Below are positions 32,654-45,069 of a stretch of 55,847 nucleotides of DNA, one piece after another. The notes below the pieces were generated by a model that saw only the letters and a list, made by a program, of their open reading frames with translations, was not told the DNA's origin and made no database searches. Where the stretch lies: the NCBI GenBank assembly GCA_023433705.1, contig JAEYUC010000031.1, positions 1-55,847 of the forward strand, given 5' to 3'. Position numbers and translations under genes: made by a program. The DNA comes from Pseudomonadota bacterium. GTDB taxonomy: Bacteria > Pseudomonadota > Gammaproteobacteria > Steroidobacterales > Steroidobacteraceae. The stretch's first letter is position 1. Every line of letters begins with the position of its first letter.

Positions 32654-34534
32654 GTGTTCGCCAAGCTGCTCATCGCGAATCGCGGCGAGATCGCCTGTCG
32701 CGTCGCGCGCACCGCGCGGCGGCTCGGCATCGCCACGGTGGCCGTGTATTCGGATGTCGACGCGCGCTCGGCGCACGTCGCCGCCTGCGACGAGGCTATC
32801 TACATCGGCGGCGCGTTGCCGCGCGACAGCTACCTGCGCGGCGATGCCATCATCGAGGCGGCGCGCAAGAGCGGCACGCAGGCGGTCCACCCGGGATACG
32901 GATTTCTCTCGGAGAATGCGGCGTTCGCGCGCGCCTGCGCGGCGGCCGGCCTCGTGTTCGTGGGTCCCTCGCCCGAATCGATCGAGGCGATGGGTTCGAA
33001 GTCCGCCGCCAAGGCGCTCATGGAGAAGGCGGGCGTCCCGCTGACCCCGGGTTACCATGGCGAGCGCCAGGAGCCGGACTATCTACTGGCGCAGGCGGAG
33101 CGCATCGGCTTCCCCGTGCTGATCAAGGCCGTGGCGGGCGGCGGCGGCAAGGGCATGCGGCGCGTCGATCGCGCGGCCGACTTCGCGTCCGCGCTCGCGA
33201 GCTGCCAGCGCGAGGCCGGCGCCGCGTTCGGCGATGCGCGGGTGCTGCTCGAAAAATTCGTCACGACCGCGCGGCACATCGAGATCCAGGTCTTCGGCGA
33301 TCGGCACGGCAACGTGATCCACCTGTTCGAGCGCGACTGCTCCGTGCAACGCCGTCACCAGAAGGTCATCGAAGAAGCGCCCGCGCCGGGCATGACCGCG
33401 GAGCGACGCCGCGCGATGGGCGAGGCCGCGGTCGCGGCGGCCCGCGCGGTGAACTACTCGGGCGCGGGCACCGTGGAATTCATCGCCGCTCCCGACGGCG
33501 CGTTCTATTTCATGGAGATGAACACGCGCCTGCAGGTGGAGCACCCGGTCACGGAGGCGATCACGGGTCTGGACCTCGTGGAATGGCAGTTGCGCGTCGC
33601 GGCAGGTGAGCCTTTGCCGATGAAGCAGGACGACGTGCGCATCGCCGGGCACGCCATCGAGACGCGTATCTACGCCGAGGATCCCGAGCGGGAGTTCCTG
33701 CCATCGATCGGCCGGCTGGAATATCTCGCGACACCGGCCGAGTCCGCGCTGCTGCGCGTCGACACGGGCGTGCGGCAGGGCGACGAGATCACGCCTTACT
33801 ACGACCCGATGATCGCCAAGCTCATCGTGCATGGCGCCACTCGCGCGGAGGCGATCGTGCGATTGCGCGCCGCGCTCGAGCGGTTCCGCGTCGCGGGCGT
33901 GCGCACGAATGTCGAATTCCTCGGACGCCTCACTACCGCTCCGTCGTTCGTCGAAGGCCGCCTCGATACCGCGCTCATCGAGCGCGAACGCGCGCATGTG
34001 CTGCCGGAAAGTCACGAGCCTCCCGAATCTGCGTGGCGATTCGCGTCGTGGCGTGCGATCGCACCTGACGCCGGTCCGTCACCCTGGTCGAAAGCGGACG
34101 GATGGAGATTGCTAGGCCGTTCGAAACGGGAAGTGGCGCTGCGTTGGCGCGATATCGAACGCAAAACGCTCATCGACTTCGCGAGTCCGCCGGCCGAGAC
34201 CGGATTCGAAGCGGTTGTGGCCGGCGGCGCCGTGCACCTCTTCCGCGGCATCGAGCACCTGGTCTTTCAGATCGTCGACCCCTATACGCCGACGGCGCAT
34301 GCCGCGGATCGACATGGAAGCCTGGCGGCGCCCATGCCGGGCCGGATCCTCGCCATCAACGTTAAATCCGACGACGAGGTCGAGCGCGGTGCGCCGTTGC
34401 TGGTCATGGAAGCGATGAAGATGGAGCACACGATCGTGGCGCCATTCGCGGGCGTGGTGAAACAGCTCCATTGCAAGGCCGGCGACCAGGTCCGCGAGGG
34501 TGTCGAACTACTGGAGCTTGCGGCGGCCTCCTGA
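32654..34534 (+). CDS. liuD: Methylcrotonyl-CoA carboxylase alpha (biotin carboxylase) subunit
   Basis: 626 residues from GTG 32654 (start FAKLLIANRGEIACRVARTARRLG); the frame is open further upstream inside liuC but without conservation. Domains: biotin carboxylase N-terminal (about 1-110), ATP-grasp (115-315, including KAVAGGGGKGMR), C-terminal carboxylase domain (about 335-440), linker, and a biotinyl domain with the biotinylated lysine in EAMKMEH (Lys589). It charges biotin with CO2 for LiuB. The gene for HMG-CoA lyase (liuE), usually next, is not in the window. Confidence 0.95.
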   Translation: MFAKLLIANRGEIACRVARTARRLGIATVAVYSDVDARSAHVAACDEAIYIGGALPRDSYLRGDAIIEAARKSGTQAVHPGYGFLSENAAFARACAAAGLVFVGPSPESIEAMGSKSAAKALMEKAGVPLTPGYHGERQEPDYLLAQAERIGFPVLIKAVAGGGGKGMRRVDRAADFASALASCQREAGAAFGDARVLLEKFVTTARHIEIQVFGDRHGNVIHLFERDCSVQRRHQKVIEEAPAPGMTAERRRAMGEAAVAAARAVNYSGAGTVEFIAAPDGAFYFMEMNTRLQVEHPVTEAITGLDLVEWQLRVAAGEPLPMKQDDVRIAGHAIETRIYAEDPEREFLPSIGRLEYLATPAESALLRVDTGVRQGDEITPYYDPMIAKLIVHGATRAEAIVRLRAALERFRVAGVRTNVEFLGRLTTAPSFVEGRLDTALIERERAHVLPESHEPPESAWRFASWRAIAPDAGPSPWSKADGWRLLGRSKREVALRWRDIERKTLIDFASPPAETGFEAVVAGGAVHLFRGIEHLVFQIVDPYTPTAHAADRHGSLAAPMPGRILAINVKSDDEVERGAPLLVMEAMKMEHTIVAPFAGVVKQLHCKAGDQVREGVELLELAAAS

Positions 34535-34551
34535 CGGATTATCCTCGCGTC

Positions 34552-35034
34552 GTGAACGACGTCCGCAATCCCTATTCGCCGCCAAAAGCAACGGTTGCCG
34601 GCGCTGCCGCGATCGCGAGCGAATCACGTCCGACCGCCGTCAATGTGGCATTGCTGCTGATCGGCCTCGAGACATTGCTTTCGGCGGTGAGCGTCCTTGG
34701 AGAGTTGCGCGAGTTCGATTCCAGCTCGAATCGGCTGATCGAACTCACCATTGGCGTCCTCGACGTGGCGTTCGCGATCGTGTTGTGCGTGACCATCGCG
34801 CGTGGGAACAACTGGGCGCGCATCGTGTTCCTCGTCCTCTGGATGATTTCGCTCATATTCCTGGGATCGTGGATCTACACGCCCGGCGGGGCGCCGGCAG
34901 GAGTTCACTACGAGATTTCGTGGGCGGCCGTGGCCTCGACGGTACTGCCGCACCTGTTGTCGCTTTGCGCAGTGGTATTGCTGTTCGGCCCCGGTCGGGA
35001 CTGGTTCCGCGAACGCGGAACGGCAACCAGCTAG
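34552..35034 (+). CDS. Small membrane protein of unknown function
   Basis: 160 residues from GTG 34552. A short soluble N-terminus with NPYSPPKA, a motif seen at the start of many small uncharacterised inner-membrane proteins, is followed by four hydrophobic segments (near residues 27-45, 60-77, 85-101 and 120-142). No catalytic motif is visible. It starts 17 bases after liuD and could be co-transcribed, but nothing ties it to leucine breakdown. Its TAG stop shares the tetranucleotide CTAG with the stop of the convergent nitroreductase gene. Confidence 0.7.
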   Translation: MNDVRNPYSPPKATVAGAAAIASESRPTAVNVALLLIGLETLLSAVSVLGELREFDSSSNRLIELTIGVLDVAFAIVLCVTIARGNNWARIVFLVLWMISLIFLGSWIYTPGGAPAGVHYEISWAAVASTVLPHLLSLCAVVLLFGPGRDWFRERGTATS

Positions 35035-35594
35035 CCCGGAAACTCCAGCATCGCATCCTGAACGCTCGCCGCCTTGCCGGGCGCGAACGTCGCGCCGGCT
35101 CCGCCGCCCGTGTAGATCAGCGCGACGAGGTGATCGTCGGCATTGAGCCCGAGCGACTTCTTCACCTCGGGGTCGTAGCAGGCCCCACCGGTCTTCCACG
35201 CCGCGGCGTATCCCAGCGAGTGCAGCGCCAGCAGGATGTTCTGCGCCGCGGCGCCGGCCGCCAGGATCTGCTCGATCACGGGAACCTTCGTGCCCAGCAC
35301 GGCGCGGCACACCACGACGATGATGAGCGGCGCGCGCAGCGCCTTGTCGCGCTCGCGTTGCTGGTCGCCCGCCGAGAGTCCCGGCGTGCGCCGCAGTGCC
35401 GACGCGGCGAGCATCTCGCCGAATCTCATGCGCTGCGCGCCTTCGATCAGCATGAACCGCCACGGACGCAGCCGGCCGTGATCGGGCGCGCGCACCGCGG
35501 CCTGCAGCACCTTTGCGAGGTCCTCTTTGGTCGGCGGCGACTCGCCGTAGGTCTTGGCGGAGCTGCGCGTGACGAGTGCTTCGAGGGAATCCAT
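35031..35594 (-). CDS. Nitroreductase-family protein (YdjA type)
   Basis: 187 residues. It is an FMN-dependent nitroreductase fold of the short YdjA branch: RSSAKTYGESPPTKEDLAKVLQAAVRAPDHGRLRPWRF near the N-terminus and GAAAQNILLALHSLGYAAAWKTG for flavin and dimer contacts. Such enzymes reduce nitro or quinone compounds with NAD(P)H; the natural substrate is unknown. It ends overlapping the convergent membrane-protein gene. It starts 1 base before the yebC stop, so yebC and this gene are likely one transcript. Confidence 0.85.
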   Translation of the reverse strand: MDSLEALVTRSSAKTYGESPPTKEDLAKVLQAAVRAPDHGRLRPWRFMLIEGAQRMRFGEMLAASALRRTPGLSAGDQQRERDKALRAPLIIVVVCRAVLGTKVPVIEQILAAGAAAQNILLALHSLGYAAAWKTGGACYDPEVKKSLGLNADDHLVALIYTGGGAGATFAPGKAASVQDAMLEFPG

Positions 35595-35595
35595 G

Positions 35596-36318
35596 TCAGG
35601 CGAGCGAGTGGTAGACGTTCTGGACGTCGTCGTTCTGTTCGAGGTTGTCGACGAGTTCGAGCACCTCGTTGGCCTGGGATTCAGGTAGTTCGATCGGCGT
35701 GGTGCAGATGTATTCGTGCGTCGCGGAGATCGGGTGGATGCCGCGCTTTTCGAGCGCCTCCTGCATGTGGCCGAACTCCGGGAACAGGCAGCGCGCGACG
35801 AGTTGTGGCTCGCCCTTGTCGCCGGTGCCTTCGCCGAACTCCTCGAGTCCGTGGTCGATCAGATAGAGCTCGAGGTCGTCCTGGTCGATGCCTTCGGGCT
35901 TGAGACGGAACACGCCCATCTTGCGGAACTGGAACGCGACGCTGCCCGCGGTGCCGAGGTTGCCGCCGCCCTTCGAGAAGATGGTGCGCACCGAGGCGAC
36001 CGTGCGTGTGGGATTGTCCGTCGCGGTCTCGACGAGGACCGCCACGCCGTGCGGCGCGTAACCCTCGTACATGATCTGCTCGTAGCTGGCCGCGTCATTG
36101 CCGAGCGCGCGTTTGATCGCGGCCTCGACCTTGTCCTTCGGCATGTTGATGTGGCGCGCATTCTGAATCTGGCGCCGCAGTGCCGGGTTCGAATTCGGAT
36201 CGCCGCCGCCGGCCTTGACGGCCATGTTGATGTCTTTGGCGATGCGCGCGAACTGCTTGGCCATGCGGTCCCAGCGCGCGAACATCGTGTGCTTTCGTAC
36301 TTCGAAGATGCGTCCCAT
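35596..36318 (-). CDS. yebC: YebC/PmpR-family DNA-binding regulator or translation factor
   Basis: 240 residues, the usual length. The N-terminus shows GRIFEVRKHTMFARWDRMAKQFARIAKDINMAVKAGGGDPNSNPALR, a slight variant of the family's GHSKWANIKHRK opening, then ARHINMPKDKVEAAIKR and YEGYAPHGVAVLVE. Family members bind DNA, and some have been linked to relief of ribosome stalling at proline runs. The opening is closer to the YeeN branch than to canonical YebC, so the paralogue could be the YeeN type. The protein is cytoplasmic. Confidence 0.88.
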   Translation of the reverse strand: MGRIFEVRKHTMFARWDRMAKQFARIAKDINMAVKAGGGDPNSNPALRRQIQNARHINMPKDKVEAAIKRALGNDAASYEQIMYEGYAPHGVAVLVETATDNPTRTVASVRTIFSKGGGNLGTAGSVAFQFRKMGVFRLKPEGIDQDDLELYLIDHGLEEFGEGTGDKGEPQLVARCLFPEFGHMQEALEKRGIHPISATHEYICTTPIELPESQANEVLELVDNLEQNDDVQNVYHSLA

Positions 36319-36383
36319 AGGCCGCGGATTCTCGCAGAGAAGGCGGGGGCAGTTCTATTTTTCCGGCCGGTATTCGGAAAATC

Positions 36384-36455
36384 GGGGACAGATCTATTTA
36401 TCGACGATAACGGGACGGGCGTTGTCCGTTATCGTCGATAAATAAATCTGTCCCC
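36384..36455. repeat. REP-like element, family 2, long inverted repeat
   Basis: Arms of about 30 bases (from GGGGACAGATCTATTTATCG at 36384 to its complement ending 36455) pair with one clear mismatch around a short G/C-rich centre. It begins with the same GGGGACAGATCTATTT as the repeat within liuB. It sits 9 bases beyond the stop of the peptidyl-prolyl isomerase gene and upstream of yebC on the same strand, so it is placed to end transcription or protect the mRNA 3' end. Confidence 0.85.
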
Positions 36456-36464
36456 ATCAGCGCA

Positions 36465-37364
36465 TCAGCGTGTCGGAATCGGGATGTTGCAGACGTCGAC
36501 GTGGGCGGCGGGGCGCACGAACCAGGATTCGCGGCGATTGCGGCGGGTTTCGACGTACTTCGCGAACAGGGGTGTATCCGTGCGCAGCACCTCGATCGCG
36601 GTGCGCTCGGCCTCGGGCACGTCGCTCGCCAGTCGCGCCTCGAGAATGAGCGGCCGGCGGGGCTTTTCTTCGTCGGTGTAGAACCCGAGAGGTCCGCTAC
36701 CGCGCGGCAGCGCGGACAGTAGTTCCATGCCGCGCAATACCCGGCCCAGCAGCACGATGTTGCGATCCAGGTGGCGCGGGGCCTGGCCGATGACCGCGTA
36801 GAGCTGCGTGTCGTCGCCGGTGTCGGGCCAGTCGCCGCGGCCGACGCCGACGGTGCCGTAGCAATGCGTCATCCAGGCGGCGCCTGATGGTTTGCGCTCG
36901 ACGCCCGCGGGAAATCCGTCGATCCAGCCCGTTTCGGCGGCGTAGCCGTCCGCGTCGGGTAGTTTGACGAACGGAACGGCGGCGCTTAATGGGAAGACGG
37001 TTTCATCGGGAAGCTTGCGCGTCGTCGCAAGCTCGCCGCGAGTCTCGTCGATGTCGCCCCATTGGGTGACGTAGTTGTCCTGCACGCGCCCGACCGGCAA
37101 TCCATCGAAGAAATTCTTGCGCACCAGCGCCTTGAGATTCGCGACGTGTTCGGGGGCGAAGCGCGGCGCGAGCTCGATGATCACGCGGCCGGCCGCGAAA
37201 TCGAGATAGAGCAGGTTGGCGGGATCGGGGCGTCGCCAGTCGGAAGGCTGCGCGCCCTCCATGACCTGCGCGGTGGTTAGAAGCGGCGGATCTCCGGCCT
37301 TGTCGGCGCCAGCGGCCGCGCCGGCGGCGAGCATCGCGACGACGGCGAGGGCCGGGCGCTTCAT
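36465..37364 (-). CDS. Periplasmic cyclophilin-type peptidyl-prolyl isomerase
   Basis: 299 residues from ATG 37364; a longer open frame exists but only this start gives a signal peptide (KRPALAVVAMLAAGAAAGA). The cyclophilin core begins at LYLDFAAGRVIIELAPRFAPEHVANLKALVRKNFFDGLPVGRVQDNYVTQWGD; the usual FHR appears as VGR, and inserts lengthen the domain, so the catalytic arginine may be shifted or absent. It would assist folding of exported proteins. Its ATG shares a base with the stop of the DUF2721 gene (TGATG), indicating coupling. Confidence 0.78.
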   Translation of the reverse strand: MKRPALAVVAMLAAGAAAGADKAGDPPLLTTAQVMEGAQPSDWRRPDPANLLYLDFAAGRVIIELAPRFAPEHVANLKALVRKNFFDGLPVGRVQDNYVTQWGDIDETRGELATTRKLPDETVFPLSAAVPFVKLPDADGYAAETGWIDGFPAGVERKPSGAAWMTHCYGTVGVGRGDWPDTGDDTQLYAVIGQAPRHLDRNIVLLGRVLRGMELLSALPRGSGPLGFYTDEEKPRRPLILEARLASDVPEAERTAIEVLRTDTPLFAKYVETRRNRRESWFVRPAAHVDVCNIPIPTR

Positions 37365-37819
37365 CAGCGGCGAATCTTCCCGCCGATGCGCAGCGAATTG
37401 GTGGCGATGCGCACCTCGATGAGGAACATCAGGAACGCGATCGCCATGCACGCGGTCGCCGCCACGAACATCACGGCGATGATTCCGCCCACCGCGATGC
37501 GCGCGAATTCGCTCGCGAACAGCAGCGTCACGACCAGCGCGGTCAGCAGGCCCGAAGTCGTCGAAAGCGCGATCGCGCTGTTGATGTAACGCGTGCGGCG
37601 CACGATGAACCGCAAATCCTCGTCGATGTGCTTGCGGCGGTCGTCGTCGGTCGCCGCATCACGCCTGTCCTCGAGCGCGCGGGCGCGGTCGACGATGCGC
37701 GCGAGCCGCTGCGTCAGCATGTTGAGCGTGATGCCCACGCCGGAAATGAGGAACACCGGGCCCAGCGCGAGCTGGATCAGGCGCGCGACGTTTTCGGTCT
37801 GGAGGTCGAAGCCGGTCAT
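37364..37819 (-). CDS. DUF2721-family membrane protein
   Basis: 151 residues. The N-terminal helix ARLIQLALGPVFLISGVGITLNMLTQRLARIVDRARALE matches the DUF2721 family, followed by a charged cytoplasmic stretch (about 50-70) and two hydrophobic helices (near 80-103 and 110-135). No function is established for the family. It overlaps the start of the periplasmic isomerase gene by one base. It starts 97 bases from the typA stop, with the typA terminator between them. Confidence 0.8.
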   Translation of the reverse strand: MTGFDLQTENVARLIQLALGPVFLISGVGITLNMLTQRLARIVDRARALEDRRDAATDDDRRKHIDEDLRFIVRRTRYINSAIALSTTSGLLTALVVTLLFASEFARIAVGGIIAVMFVAATACMAIAFLMFLIEVRIATNSLRIGGKIRR

Positions 37820-37854
37820 GAGGGGGAGTGTAATTTCCCCGGCGTCCGGGCGCC

Positions 37855-37884
37855 ATAAAGAAACGGGGCTGAATCAGCCCCGTT
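37855..37884 (-). terminator. Rho-independent terminator of typA
   Basis: A 10-bp stem, AACGGGGCTG with CAGCCCCGTT (37862-37871 and 37875-37884), has a 3-base loop. On the minus strand it is followed by TTTCTTTA. It lies 32 bases after the typA stop codon, exactly where a terminator is expected. Confidence 0.85.
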
Positions 37885-37915
37885 CATGACAAGAAGGAGT
37901 GCGCCCTGACCCTTG

Positions 37916-39745
<1,830 letters not shown>

Positions 39746-39882
39746 AGGACTCAGTGACTTACGCTGGGGGGGGGAGGGGCGCGAGTCGATTTCAGGGGGC
39801 GCGCAGGGTATCAGAAGGGCTGGGAAACGCCAAAGCGACGAATTCCGGGCCTGCCGGCCAGGGTCCGCGTGCACTCCGGAAC
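39746..39882. other. typA upstream region, no further feature recognised
   Basis: Holds the typA leader with a G-rich run (nine G, about 39764-39773) and a pyrimidine/purine-biased stretch. No small gene or convincing promoter is visible. The REP-like copy at 39883 closes the region. Confidence 0.45.
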
Positions 39883-39924
39883 GAGGTCTGTCCCCTTTTG
39901 CCAGGAAAAGGGGAATGTCCCCAT
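39883..39924 (+). repeat. REP-like element, family 1
   Basis: GAGGTCTGTCCCC, centre TTTTGCCAGGAAAA, then GGGGAATGTCCCCAT. The flanks match the copies at 244 and 17644. It ends at the first base of the stop codon of the minus-strand PilZ gene (39924-39926), the same relation as the copy at 244-286 to the glucosidase stop. Confidence 0.75.
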
Positions 39925-40283
39925 CAAGCGGGCTGTGGTTTCCAGTTGGGGAAGCGTTTGGCCAGGTGGCGCTGTTCGCGCATGACGTCCTGGCTGGAGG
40001 GGCCGCGCTCGAGCTTCACGACCCAGGCGTTGTTTTCGATGCGCAGGACGGTCCCGGCGACTTGGCACTGGGTGCCCATCGTGAGGATGAGCATGCCCTC
40101 GATACGCGCGTCGACCTCGAACTTGCCGTCGCCGGCGACGAAGCGCAGGCCCTTCTCGGAAATTTCCTCGACCTTGTAGTTCGCGCCCTCGACCGTGAGC
40201 ACCGCGCCGCTCGTGATGGGATAGGGCAGCCGGAAGTACTCCCGGCGGCTCGTGAGCGTGGGTATGCGGTACTGCGTGGCCAC
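39924..40283 (-). CDS. PilZ-domain protein
   Basis: 119 residues from GTG 40283; an upstream start at 40376 would add 31 unconserved residues, and neither has a strong Shine-Dalgarno. The PilZ cyclic-di-GMP signature is TSRREYFRLPYP followed by VEEISEKGLRF (the second half usually reads DxSxxG; here EISEKG). The rest is a six-stranded barrel-like pattern. The protein probably binds c-di-GMP and acts through a partner. It follows the TonB receptor gene on the same strand. Confidence 0.72.
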   Translation of the reverse strand: MATQYRIPTLTSRREYFRLPYPITSGAVLTVEGANYKVEEISEKGLRFVAGDGKFEVDARIEGMLILTMGTQCQVAGTVLRIENNAWVVKLERGPSSQDVMREQRHLAKRFPNWKPQPA

Positions 40284-40377
40284 GGGGTCAAGATACGGGT
40301 AACTCCGGGGCGATGCCACCGGGGTTCCCGCATGCAGTTCACGATTCAAGTGCGAACTGCGTCGAATAACCGGCACT

Positions 40378-42873
<2,496 letters not shown>

Positions 42874-42889
42874 GGCTCATCAGCTCCTT

Positions 42890-42952
42890 TTGTTGAAATT
42901 CGGCTTTGTTGAAATTCGGCTCATCGAAAATCGGCTTCGTTAGAATTCGGAC
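42890..42952. repeat. Four tandem 16-base repeats in a divergent promoter
   Basis: TTGTTGAAATTCGGCT occurs twice exactly (42890-42905, 42906-42921), then as CATCGAAAATCGGCT (42922-42936) and TCGTTAGAATTCGGAC (42937-42952). The last copy ends one base before the threonine aldolase ATG. The array fills nearly the entire gap between that gene and the TonB receptor gene. It could hold regulator sites, or arise from slippage that changes leader length. Confidence 0.85.
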
Positions 42953-43960
42953 ATGCGTTACTTCAAGTCTGACAACACGGCCGCGGTCAGCCAAGAGATC
43001 CTCGACGCGATCGGCGCCGCGAACGATGGCGTCGCGCTCGCATACGGTGCGGATCGCTGGTCGGAAAGACTGGATGCGGTGTTCGGCGATTTCTTCGAGA
43101 CTCCCGTGCGCGTTTTCGCCGTGTCGTCCGGCACTGCCGCGAATTCTCTCGCGCTCGCGACCTGCTGTCCGCCGTGGGGAACCGTATTGACGCACGCCGA
43201 AGCACATATCGAGCGCGACGAATGCGGCGCGCCGGAGTTTTTCACGGGCGGTGCGAAGCTTTCGCTCGTCGGCGGTGCGGGCGCGAAAATCCTGCCCTCG
43301 GATCTGACGGCACGCCTCGCATGGTTCGAACCGCACGTGCACGGAGTGCAGCCGCGCATGTTGTCGATCACGCAGGCCACCGAGCGCGGCGCGATGTATC
43401 GGCCCGCGGAAATCCGCGCGCTCGCCGACATCGCCCACGAACGGGGCATGGCCGTGCACATGGACGGTGCGCGGTTCGCGAATGCATTGGTGGCGCAGAA
43501 CGCGTCGGCCGCCGAGCTCACCTGGAGGTCGGGCGTCGATGTGTTGTCGTTCGGCGTCATCAAGAATGGCGGCATGAATGCCGAGGCCGTGGTGTTCTTC
43601 GATCCGACACGCGTGGCCGATTTCGAGTTCCGGCGCAAACGCGCGGGTCAGCTCGCTTGCAAGGGACGTTATGCCGCGGTGCAGCTACTGACCTACGTCG
43701 AGACCGGACTGTGGAAGCGGAACGCCGAGCGCGCGAACCGTCTCGCCGCGCGGATCGCCGCCGCCGCGCCTCACCTGTTGAGCGAGCCGCAGGAAACCAA
43801 CCAGGTGTTCCTGAAGTTAGGCGACGAGCGGATCGCGTTCCTTTCCAGGGAATTCGGTTTCTATCCCTGGGGCCCCGCGGGATCCGGCGAGGCGCGTTTC
43901 GTCTGTTCCTGGGATACGCCCGAAGAAGATGTCGACGCACTCTGCGCGGCGCTGAAGTAA
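42953..43960 (+). CDS. Low-specificity L-threonine aldolase
   Basis: 335 residues of the PLP beta-eliminating lyase fold. It cleaves L-threonine or allo-threonine to glycine and acetaldehyde. SSGTAANSLAL binds the cofactor phosphate, HMDGARFANAL holds the aspartate contacting the pyridine ring, and the PLP lysine is in LSFGVIKNGGMNAEA. This form matches the Pseudomonas-type enzyme rather than E. coli LtaE. There is no obvious Shine-Dalgarno in the repeat-filled leader (AATTCGGAC before ATG), so expression may be weak or unusual. Convergent with a DUF486 gene across a long hairpin. Confidence 0.92.
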   Translation: MRYFKSDNTAAVSQEILDAIGAANDGVALAYGADRWSERLDAVFGDFFETPVRVFAVSSGTAANSLALATCCPPWGTVLTHAEAHIERDECGAPEFFTGGAKLSLVGGAGAKILPSDLTARLAWFEPHVHGVQPRMLSITQATERGAMYRPAEIRALADIAHERGMAVHMDGARFANALVAQNASAAELTWRSGVDVLSFGVIKNGGMNAEAVVFFDPTRVADFEFRRKRAGQLACKGRYAAVQLLTYVETGLWKRNAERANRLAARIAAAAPHLLSEPQETNQVFLKLGDERIAFLSREFGFYPWGPAGSGEARFVCSWDTPEEDVDALCAALK

Positions 43961-44031
43961 AGACGGTGCCTGGCACGGAAATTCCGGGAGAAGCAACTTT
44001 CTCCCGGAATTTACGTGCCAGGCACCGTCTT
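43960..44031. repeat. REP-like element, family 3, 33-bp inverted repeat, probable bidirectional terminator
   Basis: Arms 43960-43992 and 43999-44031 (AAGACGGTGCCTGGCACG...) pair with one mismatch around a 6-base loop. It fills the space between the stops of the convergent threonine aldolase and DUF486 genes, overlapping both. The inner GGTGCCTGGCAC word is shared with 22871-22883. A stem this long should end transcription from both sides. Confidence 0.88.
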
Positions 44032-44378
44032 CAGTCCCTGAACATGAAGTACGCGGCGGCGACGAGGCACAGGCTCGCCCAGAGGAAATCCAGCTTCAGC
44101 GGCTGCTTCATGTAATACACCGCGAACGGTATGAACACCGCGAGCGTGATCACTTCCTGCAGGATCTTGAGCTGCCCCAGTGACATCGCCGCGTAACCGA
44201 TGCGGTTCGCGGGGACCTGCACCAGGTACTCGAACAACGCGATGCCCCAGCTCGCGAGCGCCGCGATGATCCACGGCTTCGACGCCATGTTCTTGAGGTG
44301 CGCGTACCACGCGAACGTCATGAACACATTGGAAACGACGAGCAGTCCGACGGTGGCGGGAACGGCGGGCAGGCTCAT
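44031..44378 (-). CDS. DUF486-family small membrane protein
   Basis: 115 residues with four hydrophobic helices, matching DUF486, a family related to small multidrug resistance/DMT transporters. Signatures: NVFMTFAWYAHLKN, WGIALFEYLVQVPANRIGY, LGQLKILQEVITLAVFIPFAVYYM. Function is not established. Its ATG overlaps the yceH stop (ATGA), so the two are translationally coupled. Its stop codon lies within the long hairpin repeat, meaning the repeat has become part of the gene's end. Confidence 0.88.
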   Translation of the reverse strand: MSLPAVPATVGLLVVSNVFMTFAWYAHLKNMASKPWIIAALASWGIALFEYLVQVPANRIGYAAMSLGQLKILQEVITLAVFIPFAVYYMKQPLKLDFLWASLCLVAAAYFMFRD

Positions 44379-45046
44379 GTGGATGTTCCTCGAAGCTGCG
44401 CGAGCTCGGCGCGAAGTTCCGCGACCTGGGATTCCAGCGCCGCGACGCGTGCCGCGAGATCGGACGCACCCGGGGAAGCGGAGGGAGATGCTGGCGTGGA
44501 TCGGGGCGCCGGCGCGGAATCAACGACAATCTCGGGGAGCTCCTCGAACAACTGCGCCCAGCGCGAATCGCGCCGACCGACTTCGCGCGGCAGCTGCTGC
44601 ACGAGCGCTCCGCCAGGATGATTCGCAAGCCCGTCCAGGATGCCTTCGATCGCACCCGGATCGGGCAGCTCCGCCATGCGCGGCACCCGGCTGCGCAGTT
44701 CGCCCGGCGTCTGCGGGCCGCGTACCAGCAGCTCGCACACGATCGCCGTTTCCTGTGGCGTGAACTTGAGACTGCCGAATTCCGTGTTGCAGAAGATCTG
44801 CTGGTACTTCGGCACGCGGCTTCCGAACCCGGACTTCTCGAGGACGAGATGTCGCTTCGCCAGTCCGTCCACCGCGGACTTCACCGTCGCCTCGTCGAGC
44901 TGCATGAAAGGCTCGCGGTTGCTCTTCTGGTTGCACGCATTGACGAGTGCGTTGAGCGACAGTGGATACTGATCGGGCGTCGTGATCTGCTTTTCGATCA
45001 GCGATCCGATGATGCGCGCCTCGATCGCGGACAGTTTGATGTTCAT
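44375..45046 (-). CDS. YceH-family (DUF480) protein
   Basis: 223 residues from ATG 45046 (IKLSAIEARIIGSLIEKQITTPDQYPLSLNALVNACNQKSNREP), the strongest match to the DUF480 opening; an upstream GTG would add 10 residues. Two winged-helix domains occupy about residues 1-170. A short proline/serine linker and a C-terminal coiled coil (RVAALESQVAELRAELAQLR) follow. The fold suggests DNA binding, but no role is proven. Divergent from the VanZ-like gene with only 23 bases between starts. Confidence 0.9.
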   Translation of the reverse strand: MNIKLSAIEARIIGSLIEKQITTPDQYPLSLNALVNACNQKSNREPFMQLDEATVKSAVDGLAKRHLVLEKSGFGSRVPKYQQIFCNTEFGSLKFTPQETAIVCELLVRGPQTPGELRSRVPRMAELPDPGAIEGILDGLANHPGGALVQQLPREVGRRDSRWAQLFEELPEIVVDSAPAPRSTPASPSASPGASDLAARVAALESQVAELRAELAQLRGTST

Positions 45047-45069
45047 GCGCGAAGTATACTGGCCGCCTC

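Noticed and set aside
42890..42952. Short CRISPR array
   Set aside because: The 16-base units are directly adjacent with no spacers, and no cas genes are present.
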